A stretch of 64,000 nucleotides of DNA from Micromonospora sp. WMMA1947 (GTDB taxonomy: Bacteria; Actinomycetota; Actinomycetes; Mycobacteriales; Micromonosporaceae): NCBI RefSeq assembly GCF_027497355.1, contig NZ_CP114909.1:3236001-3300000 (forward strand), read 5' to 3'. Each line of letters starts with the position of its first letter. The first letter of the stretch is position 1. Below, piece after piece: positions 37,333 through 44,475 of this stretch. The notes beneath the pieces are model-generated. The model was given only the letters and a program-made list of their open reading frames with translations, was not told where the DNA came from and did not search any database. The translations under genes and the position numbers were made by a program.

Positions 37333-38553
37333 TCAGAAGACCTCCATGGGGGAGGGGGCGCGGTGCCAGGTGAAGGCCGGGGTGACGGTGGCCAGGGTGT
37401 GCGGGATCAGCTCCCGGACGCGGCCGGCGGCGGCCAGCGCCGACAGGTTCACGCCGCCGAGGTACAGCTCACCGAGGGCGCGTACGTCACACGCCAGCCC
37501 GGCCGGGGCCGTGGTGGGCGTGCACTGGGCGCCGTCGAGTCCGCCGACCAGCCGCCAGCGGCCGGCGTTCTCCTTCAGCAGGTCGTCGGTGACCTCGATC
37601 ACCACGTCGACGTCGGTGGCGTAGCGGCGGGCGGCGAGCGCGGCCGGCACGTCCACCACCCGTACCCAGAGCGCGTCGGAGAGCTGCGGGGAGAGCTGTC
37701 GGGGCTCGTCCACCAGCCGCAGCAGCGGCTCGTCCAGGGCCGCGATCGGGAACGACAGCCGCCGGGTCAGGTCGACCGAGAGCAGCAACCGCCACAGCGC
37801 CGTGTACGCCTCCGGCGTCGCCGCCACCACCTCGCCGACGTGCACCTCGGCCTGCGGCCCGACGGCCGTCGAGCCGTCCTTGGTCCGGTAGAGGGCGTAC
37901 CCGTCGAGGCCGTCGGCGCCCTCGTGCAGCAGCACCCGGCGTTCGGTGGCCCCGCCCCGGTGCGCCTTGAGGTCCGCCAGCACGTACGACCACCAGCGCT
38001 CGTCGCGCCGGGACCAGCCGGGACGCCCGGCGCGGACCCGCTCGTACAACCGGGCCAGCTCGTCCCGGTGCGCGTCCGGACGGTCCAGGCGCAGCCTGCC
38101 CTCGGTGGGTGCCGGGTCGGGCAGGCGCAGCCCGGTGGTGTCCACGGACAGCACGTAGCGCGGGGCCGCCGACCCGTACCCGAACCGGGGGTAGATGCGC
38201 CCCTCGCTGGCCCAGAGCACCGCGACCGGTTCCCGGCCGGCGTCGCGGACGTCGCGCAGCTGGCGGTGCATCAGCGTGGTGAGCAGGCCGCGCCGCCGGT
38301 GCGTCGGCGCGACCGCGACCATCGTCACGTGCGCGGCCGGCACGTTCGCGCCGGGTACCGCGAGCTCGCGGCTGAACGCGGCGGCGTTCGCCACGATCGT
38401 GCCGCCGTCGCGGACGAGCAACGACCGGTCCGGCTCGAAGATCGGGCGTTCGAGCGCCTGCACGTCGGGGTCGAGATCGCCGTGGAAGGCCAGCGCCAGC
38501 AGCGCCGCGATGTCGTCGAAGTCCTCAGCTCGGGATACCAGCACGTCAGTCAC
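37333..38553 (-). CDS. GNAT N-acetyltransferase, Eis-like
   Basis: The 406-residue protein has an N-terminal GNAT domain with the acetyl-CoA motif VAVAPTHRRRGLLTTLMH and a second, degenerate GNAT-like region (YALYRTKDGS). A C-terminal SCP2-like part follows, the tripartite layout of Eis acetyltransferases, which modify aminoglycosides and other amines. GTG 38553 gives the start TDVLVSRAEDFDDIAALL. The substrate here is not known. Confidence 0.88.
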   Translation of the reverse strand: MTDVLVSRAEDFDDIAALLALAFHGDLDPDVQALERPIFEPDRSLLVRDGGTIVANAAAFSRELAVPGANVPAAHVTMVAVAPTHRRRGLLTTLMHRQLRDVRDAGREPVAVLWASEGRIYPRFGYGSAAPRYVLSVDTTGLRLPDPAPTEGRLRLDRPDAHRDELARLYERVRAGRPGWSRRDERWWSYVLADLKAHRGGATERRVLLHEGADGLDGYALYRTKDGSTAVGPQAEVHVGEVVAATPEAYTALWRLLLSVDLTRRLSFPIAALDEPLLRLVDEPRQLSPQLSDALWVRVVDVPAALAARRYATDVDVVIEVTDDLLKENAGRWRLVGGLDGAQCTPTTAPAGLACDVRALGELYLGGVNLSALAAAGRVRELIPHTLATVTPAFTWHRAPSPMEVF

Positions 38554-38651
38554 GGCACGTGTGTATCGCACCGCGATGGGGGTCGGCACCCTATTTGCGG
38601 GCTGGCTACCCTCGGAAGCGAGGCCGGGATCGGCCGAGGGGGAGGACGAGG

Positions 38652-39194
38652 ATGGCGGACCAGACACAGCCGTGGGCCGAGCGCACCGTGGAGGTGCCCC
38701 CGCAGCCGGGGGTGGTGCCCCCGCAGCGGGACGCGTTCCAGCGCGGGGTGGCGGCGGTCGGTCAGCCGCGCGCGTCGCGTACGCCCCGCACCGAGCAGTT
38801 CCCGACCGTCGAGCAGCACGGCGAGTGGGCCGCCGAGCCGGCGCCGCGCCGGCCGATGAGCTGGCACCTGGCCCAGGCGCGCAAGGGCGGGGAGTTGAGC
38901 GCGGCCGGCGCCCTGTTCGCGTTCGTGTGCTGGGGCATCTGGGCGATCTCCGGCCGGGGCAACCTGGTCGCCCCGCTGCTCACGTTCGTGCTCAGCCTGC
39001 TCACCGCAGTCGGCCTGTTCGCGCTGGCCCGGCTGCTCGGCCGGTTGATCCTGGAGCGGCAGCTCGGCCGGGTGCGCCGCAGCGCCAAGGGCGCCCACCT
39101 GGTGACCGCGTTGTTCCTGGTCGGCGTGGGTGTGGCATACCTCCAGCAGACCGAGTGGGTGGTCTCCGCCTGGAACTGGGTGACCGGCAACTGA
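38652..39194 (+). CDS. Membrane protein, 180 aa
   Basis: A disordered Pro/Gln-rich N-terminus (about 75 residues) precedes three hydrophobic segments (GALFAFVCWGIWAIS, LVAPLLTFVLSLLTAVGLFALARLL, HLVTALFLVGVGVAYL). ATG 38652 follows GGGGGAGGACG. No named family recognised. It is divergent from the Eis-like gene with about 100 bp between them. Confidence 0.7.
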   Translation: MADQTQPWAERTVEVPPQPGVVPPQRDAFQRGVAAVGQPRASRTPRTEQFPTVEQHGEWAAEPAPRRPMSWHLAQARKGGELSAAGALFAFVCWGIWAISGRGNLVAPLLTFVLSLLTAVGLFALARLLGRLILERQLGRVRRSAKGAHLVTALFLVGVGVAYLQQTEWVVSAWNWVTGN

Positions 39195-39201
39195 GCCGAC
39201 C

Positions 39202-39235
39202 GGTCGTCCGTCCGGTAGGCGCCGGACGGACGACC
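39202..39235. terminator. Bidirectional hairpin between membrane protein and lipoprotein genes
   Basis: A perfect 14-bp stem (39202-39215 with 39222-39235) and a 6-nt loop between convergent genes. Confidence 0.85.
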
Positions 39236-39248
39236 CGGGGCGTCGGCG

Positions 39249-39728
39249 TCAGAAGGTGGTCGGCGCGCCGGCCGCCTTGCAGGCGGCGTTGATGTCCTTG
39301 CTGGCCTTCTCCATGGCGGGGTTGTCGGCGGCGGTGCCCGGGTCGGCGGCCGAGCCGGCCTTGCCGGCCTCCGCGCCGAACTCCTTCAGCGCGGTGGCCG
39401 CCTTGCCGTCACCGGCGGTCCCGGCCAGCGTGGTGACCCGGTCGCCGAGTTCGGTCAGGATCGCGCCGGTCTGCTTCGTCAGGTCGCCGCCCCCCTGCAC
39501 GACGGCCATGAGCTTCGTCCGCATGTCCTTGTTGATCTTCTCCGCGGCGGTGCAGAGGTCCTTGTCGCTCATGGCGGCCGCCGACGGCGAGGGCGCCGCC
39601 GTGGAGGGGGCCGCGGAGGCCGACGTGGTCGCCGGCCCGGCCGTGGTCGAGGGCTTCTCGTCGGCGCACGCGGCGAGGCCCAGCACGGCGCAGGTCAGAA
39701 GGATCGGGATGATCCGGTTGGTTTTCAC
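39249..39728 (-). CDS. Small secreted lipoprotein
   Basis: The 159-residue precursor has a lipoprotein signal (IIPILLTCAVLGLAAC with the lipobox Cys near residue 21), a Thr/Ala/Ser/Pro-rich linker, then a helical domain with two Cys (KDLCTAAEKINKDM and DINAACKAAG). It would be anchored outside the membrane; function unknown. GTG 39728 is supported by the signal peptide and by a TAGCGT -10 element 8 nt upstream. Confidence 0.8.
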   Translation of the reverse strand: MKTNRIIPILLTCAVLGLAACADEKPSTTAGPATTSASAAPSTAAPSPSAAAMSDKDLCTAAEKINKDMRTKLMAVVQGGGDLTKQTGAILTELGDRVTTLAGTAGDGKAATALKEFGAEAGKAGSAADPGTAADNPAMEKASKDINAACKAAGAPTTF

Positions 39729-39736
39729 GTCTGGGC

Positions 39737-39742
39737 ACGCTA
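39737..39742 (-). promoter_or_regulatory. -10 element TAGCGT for lipoprotein gene
   Basis: TANNNT hexamer with 8 nt to GTG 39728, consistent with leaderless transcription. Confidence 0.5.
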
Positions 39743-39928
39743 GTCGATGCCCGTCATTGATCAAACTCGGTTTGCCGGGGTGGTTCGCGGGACGCGCGGG
39801 CGGGCGGCATCCGTGCCGCCCGCCCGCGCCCGGCCGCGGTACGCCGCGACGCCGGTCGTCGCTCCACCAGGACCGTGCTGCCTTACCCCGCCCGGCGGGC
39901 TTCATCCGTCGCCCGTTGGGCTGAGCGG

Positions 39929-40180
39929 TCACCGTTGCTCGTCGGCCTTCGGCGACGCGACCCGGGCCGCCGGGTCCTCGACGCCGGGCTCACCGCCGCC
40001 CGGGGCCACCATGCCGTCGTAGTTGTAGACCACGCCGTCGTCGCCGTGCTGCTTCGTGGTCCGGATGTAGCGGTGGATCATGCCGTCGATCTCGATCTCC
40101 ACCAGGGCCTTGCCGTCCGCGTCCTGGCTGCTGCCGTCGCGGGGACCGCCCACCAGGTACGCCTTCGTGTTCGTCTCCAT
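39929..40180 (-). CDS. Conserved hypothetical protein, 83 aa
   Basis: The protein begins TNTKAYLVGGPRDGSSQDA and continues with VEIEIDGMIHRYIRTTKQHGDDGVVYNYDG, which looks like a small beta-rich domain. I recognise no named family. The C-terminal 20 residues are Gly/Pro-rich. It is flanked by divergent and parallel intergenic spaces and is probably single. Confidence 0.65.
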   Translation of the reverse strand: METNTKAYLVGGPRDGSSQDADGKALVEIEIDGMIHRYIRTTKQHGDDGVVYNYDGMVAPGGGEPGVEDPAARVASPKADEQR

Positions 40181-40335
40181 GTGCCCGCCCTACCCCGGCC
40201 GGGGCCGACAAAAACAGCCGAGGGCGGTACCACCCACCGCCGTGAGTGGCCGTTCAGCGAGCCGGGGCGTGCTTCCGGCGCACCGACCCCGCCCGGCCGT
40301 CGTGCCGGTCCGGCGCCGCGGAGCAGCATGGCGGC

Positions 40336-42216
40336 ATGGGCGCGTATCGATCAGCGTACGAGCGGAGCATCGCCGACCCGGCCGGCTTCTGGCGGGACGC
40401 GGCGGCCGACATCGACTGGGTCATCCCGCCGGAGCGCATCCTCGACGAGACGGCGGCGCCGCTGTACCGCTGGTTCCCCGACGGGGTGCTGAACACCTGC
40501 CACAACGCGCTCGACCGGCACGTCGCCGCAGGCCGTGGTGACCAGCCCGCGCTGATCCACGACAGCCCGGTCACCGGCACGGTCCGGACGCTCACCTACG
40601 CCGAGCTGCTCGACGAGACCGCCCGGTTCGCCGGTGCGCTGCGCCGGCTCGGCGTCGGCCGGGGCGACCGGGTGCTGCTCTACCTGGCGATGGTCCCGGA
40701 GGCGGTGGTCGCCATGCTGGCCTGCGCCCGGATCGGCGCGGTGCACTCGGTGGTCTTCGGCGGGTTCGCCGCGCACGAGCTGGCCGTCCGGATCGACGAC
40801 GCGCGGCCGAAGGTGGTGGTGGCGACCTCCTGCGGCATCGAGGCCGACCGGGTGGTGCCGTACCACCCGATCCTGGCCGCCGCGCTGGACGAGGCCGCGC
40901 ACGCGCCGGAGCGCTGCGTCGTGGTGCAGCGCCCGCAGGAACCGGCCCCGCTGGTGCCCGGCCGCGACCTGACCTGGGCCGAGGTGATGGCGGACGCGGA
41001 ACCGGCGCCGTGCGAGCCGGTGGCCGCCACCGACCCGCTCTACGTCCTCTACACCTCCGGCACCACCGGCCGGCCCAAGGGCGTGGTGCGGGACAACGGC
41101 GGGCACGCGGTGGCGTTGCGCTGGTCGATGCGCAACGTCTACGGCATCGAGCCGGGCGACGTCTTCTGGGCCGCGTCCGACGTGGGCTGGGTGGTCGGCC
41201 ACTCCTACATCGTGTACGCGCCGCTGCTCACCGGCGCGACCACCGTGCTCTACGAGGGCAAGCCGGTCGGCACCCCCGACGCCGGGGCGTTCTGGCGGGT
41301 CGCCGCCGAGCACCGGGTGACCGCGTTGTTCACCGCGCCCACCGCGATCCGGGCGATCCGCCGCCAGGACCCGGACGGCGAGCACATCGGCCGGTACGAC
41401 CTGAGCGCGCTGCGTACCCTCTTCCTCGCCGGTGAGCGGCTGGACCCGGACACCTGGGCCTGGGCGGGACAGCGGCTCGGCGTACCCGTGGTCGACAACT
41501 GGTGGCAGACGGAGACCGGCTGGCCGGTGGCGGCCAACCCGCGCGGCCTGGAGCCGCTGCCGATCAAGCCGGGCTCGCCGTCGGTGCCGGTGCCCGGCTA
41601 CGACGTGCGCGTGGTCGACGGCGCGGGCCGGGACGTGCCGCCCGGCACGGACGGTTCGATCGTGATCCGGCTGCCGCTGCCGCCCGGTTGCCTGCCGACG
41701 CTCTGGGGCGACGACGAGCGGTTCGTCCGTTCCTACCTGTCCACGTTCCCCGGTCACTACCTGACCGGCGACGGCGGCCGGTTCGACGAGGACGGCTACC
41801 TCTACGTGATGGGCCGCACCGACGACGTCATCAACGTGGCCGGGCACCGCCTGTCCACCGGCGCGATGGAGGAGGTCCTGGCGACGCACCCGGCGGTGGC
41901 CGAGTGCGCGGTGATCGGCGTGGCGGACGCGCTCAAGGGGCAGGTGCCCAGCGGGTACGTGGTGCTCAAGGCGGGTGCCGACGTGGACCCGGACGCGCTC
42001 GCCGCCGAGCTGGTCGCGCTGGTGCGGCAGCGGATCGGCCCGGTGGCGGCGTTCCGCCGGGTGACTGTGGTGCCGGCGCTGCCGAAGACCCGCTCCGGGA
42101 AGATCCTGCGGCGCACCATGCGGGGCCTGGTCGAGGGGCGCGACGAGCCGGTCCCGGCGACCATCGACGACCCGGGCGCGCTCACCGTCTTCCGCGATCT
42201 CGGCACCCCGAAGTGA
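40336..42216 (+). CDS. Acetyl/propionyl-CoA synthetase-type acyl-CoA ligase
   Basis: The 626-residue adenylate-forming enzyme activates a short-chain acid to its CoA ester. Motifs in order: YTSGTTGRPKGVVR (AMP binding), NWWQTETGWPVA, YLTGDGGRFDEDGYLYVMGRTDDVINVAGHRLSTG, and PKTRSGKILRR with the regulated Lys near the end. The beginning (YRSAYERSIADPAGFWRDAAADIDWV) is more like propionyl-CoA synthetase PrpE than Acs. No acetyltransferase regulator adjoins it. Substrate choice between acetate and propionate is not settled. Confidence 0.9.
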   Translation: MGAYRSAYERSIADPAGFWRDAAADIDWVIPPERILDETAAPLYRWFPDGVLNTCHNALDRHVAAGRGDQPALIHDSPVTGTVRTLTYAELLDETARFAGALRRLGVGRGDRVLLYLAMVPEAVVAMLACARIGAVHSVVFGGFAAHELAVRIDDARPKVVVATSCGIEADRVVPYHPILAAALDEAAHAPERCVVVQRPQEPAPLVPGRDLTWAEVMADAEPAPCEPVAATDPLYVLYTSGTTGRPKGVVRDNGGHAVALRWSMRNVYGIEPGDVFWAASDVGWVVGHSYIVYAPLLTGATTVLYEGKPVGTPDAGAFWRVAAEHRVTALFTAPTAIRAIRRQDPDGEHIGRYDLSALRTLFLAGERLDPDTWAWAGQRLGVPVVDNWWQTETGWPVAANPRGLEPLPIKPGSPSVPVPGYDVRVVDGAGRDVPPGTDGSIVIRLPLPPGCLPTLWGDDERFVRSYLSTFPGHYLTGDGGRFDEDGYLYVMGRTDDVINVAGHRLSTGAMEEVLATHPAVAECAVIGVADALKGQVPSGYVVLKAGADVDPDALAAELVALVRQRIGPVAAFRRVTVVPALPKTRSGKILRRTMRGLVEGRDEPVPATIDDPGALTVFRDLGTPK

Positions 42217-42242
42217 CGCGGCCGGGCCGACACGACGCCGGA

Positions 42243-42276
42243 CGGTCCCCGGCCGGACTCCACCGGCCGGGGACCG
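42243..42276. terminator. Bidirectional hairpin between acyl-CoA ligase and carboxypeptidase genes
   Basis: A perfect 14-bp stem (42243-42256 with 42263-42276) and a 6-nt loop. Confidence 0.85.
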
Positions 42277-42283
42277 CTTGCGG

Positions 42284-44398
42284 TCAGCGCCGGTTGGCGG
42301 CGGCGTAGTCGCGGGCGACCCGGACCAGTTCCACCAGGCCGCCGGCGTACTCCTGCGCCTCGGCGTGCGCCTCGTCGAACGGCGGCTGGAAACCGACGCC
42401 CTCCCACTGGCCGGTGGCCTCGTTCCACCTGTCGTTTCCGACCTCGAAGTCCCAGGCGAAGATGCCCAGCTCGTAGTAGAGCTGGTCGGCCGAGTTGCCG
42501 GCCGCCGAGTAGAGCACGTCGGCGACCGGGCCGGTCTGCGACGGCCAGGTGACGGTGCCGCGCTCGGTCGCGATCGCGCCGACGATGCGCCGGGCGCTGG
42601 CCAGGAACAGCGTCGACTCGTCGATCGACGGGCGCGGCAGCGTCACTCGCCCGTCGGCCTTGTACGCCCCCGGCGGCCACATGAAGTAGCCGCCGTACGA
42701 GTGCACGTTCATCGCGAACCTGATGTTCGGGTGGGCCTTGGCCAGGTCGATCACGTTGCGGCTCTCCGGCTCGGACAGCTCCGCCGTGCCCGCGTAGTTG
42801 CCGGACAGGCAGTTCGTGCTGGCGCCCACGTACCCGTCGAACAGGGATCCGACCGTGTAGTTGCGGTTGACGTCGACGCCCCACATGGTGCGGTACTTCG
42901 GGTCGCGGGCTGCGCCGGTGCAGTGGTTGACCAGGTTCTTGCGCTGGAAGTTGTAGTCGTGGAACGAGTAGTTCGCGCCGTCCGGGTTCACCGTCGGGAT
43001 GACGAACACGTCCACCTGCTCCAGCAGCTTGCGAGTCGCCGCGTCGGTACGGGCGTTCGCCAGCAGCCGCTCGGCGAACTCCAGCGTGACGAGCGGGGTG
43101 GCCCACTCGCGGGCGTGCTCCTGCGAGTACGCCAGCACGCCGATTCGGGAGCCGTCGCGGTGCTTGCCGATGCGCAGCGCCTGCACCGTCCACGGCCCGG
43201 CCGGCACCTCGGTGCCCTGCAGCCCGTCGTCGAGGCGTACCGGCCCGGTGACCGGCATCGGCAGCCCGGCCGAGCCGTCCTCCACGGTGGCCCGGAAGCG
43301 GGCGCCGCGTGGCGCGTTGATCAGGGCGGCGACGTCGTCGGTGGTGCTGGTCACCTTGCCCGCGCGGTCGGTGGCCAGCGAGATGGTGAGCACCCGGTCC
43401 CGGTAGCGCATGCTCAGCGGCCGGTTCGGCCGGCCCGGGTCGACGGTGCGTACCTGCACGCCGTTGAAGCCCTGGTCGCCGAAGCGGACCGACTCCACCA
43501 CGACGGCGGCGGCCGCCGGGTCGCCCAGGTAGGCGGCGGCGGTCCGGCGGTAGCCCTGGGTCTTGTTCGGCAGGTCGATAACGTCGACCAGGTCGCGGTA
43601 CTGGCGGCCGAGCCGGGCAATGCGCGCCTTGATGTCGACCGGCGTCAGGTACGCGTCGATGAAGTCCTTCTGGTAGCCGGCGGGCTGCGGCGGCGGGGTC
43701 GCGTTCGGCCACAGCGACGGGGTCACCGGCCGGCTCGTGCCGCCCAGCGTGGAGGTGGCGGTGAGCTGCACCGGCCGGCTCGGCACCGGCTGCGGCAGCG
43801 CGTAGTGGTACTGGTACTCGCCCGAGTCCTCGAAGCGGTACAGCGGGAACGAACCGCTGGCGCCGTCGGCGGCCCGCCAGTTCACCGTGATCTCCACGTC
43901 CGGGTCGTCGGTGGCAGTGGTGGCGACCTGGGCCTGGAGGAACGTCCGGCCGCCGGTGGTCCACCAGTACGCCTGGAGGAACTGGAGCGTGTCGACAGCG
44001 GTGGCGCCGCTCGTCCGCAGTCCGGCGCGGGTGCGGTCCTGCGCGGCGCGGCGGCTCTCGGCGATCCGCCGGGTGCCGTCGTCGGCGCGCTGCACCACCT
44101 GCACGGCGGTGGCCCCCTGCCGGGTGAGGTCGGCGAGCTGCCGGCCGGTGAGGACCAGGTCGGTGATCAACACGCCGTCGCGGGAACGGGGGCGGTTGGC
44201 CAGGTCGGCGCCGCCGGCCACCAGGCGGTCGAGTTGGGCCCGGTCGGCGAGCTGCACGCGGACCAGCGCGGTCTCGGTGGGGGCGAGGGTGATCGCGGGG
44301 GAGGGCGGTGCGGCGGCGCCCGGCCCGGGATGGGCCAGTGCCGCGGCGATCAGGATGCTGGTGGTGGCGAGTGCGGTCCACCGTCGTCGGACGAACAC
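42284..44398 (-). CDS. Secreted M14 zinc carboxypeptidase
   Basis: The 704-residue precursor has a signal peptide (VRRRWTALATTSILIAAALA to GAAAPP), a region of about 330 residues before the enzyme, then an M14 domain. Visible are the zinc ligands in YSQEHAREWATP and NVHSYGGYF, the substrate-binding NPDG and DVNRNY, and a catalytic Glu region YYELGIFAWDFEVG. It should release C-terminal residues from extracellular peptides. GTG 44398 has AGGAGG five bases upstream, which decides the start over longer options. Confidence 0.9.
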   Translation of the reverse strand: MFVRRRWTALATTSILIAAALAHPGPGAAAPPSPAITLAPTETALVRVQLADRAQLDRLVAGGADLANRPRSRDGVLITDLVLTGRQLADLTRQGATAVQVVQRADDGTRRIAESRRAAQDRTRAGLRTSGATAVDTLQFLQAYWWTTGGRTFLQAQVATTATDDPDVEITVNWRAADGASGSFPLYRFEDSGEYQYHYALPQPVPSRPVQLTATSTLGGTSRPVTPSLWPNATPPPQPAGYQKDFIDAYLTPVDIKARIARLGRQYRDLVDVIDLPNKTQGYRRTAAAYLGDPAAAAVVVESVRFGDQGFNGVQVRTVDPGRPNRPLSMRYRDRVLTISLATDRAGKVTSTTDDVAALINAPRGARFRATVEDGSAGLPMPVTGPVRLDDGLQGTEVPAGPWTVQALRIGKHRDGSRIGVLAYSQEHAREWATPLVTLEFAERLLANARTDAATRKLLEQVDVFVIPTVNPDGANYSFHDYNFQRKNLVNHCTGAARDPKYRTMWGVDVNRNYTVGSLFDGYVGASTNCLSGNYAGTAELSEPESRNVIDLAKAHPNIRFAMNVHSYGGYFMWPPGAYKADGRVTLPRPSIDESTLFLASARRIVGAIATERGTVTWPSQTGPVADVLYSAAGNSADQLYYELGIFAWDFEVGNDRWNEATGQWEGVGFQPPFDEAHAEAQEYAGGLVELVRVARDYAAANRR

Positions 44399-44475
44399 GG
44401 GGCCTCCTGACGAACGTCGATCTCTCTGCCGTTCACACCAGCCGAGGCATCGATCGCTGTCAAGCTCACTTCCGG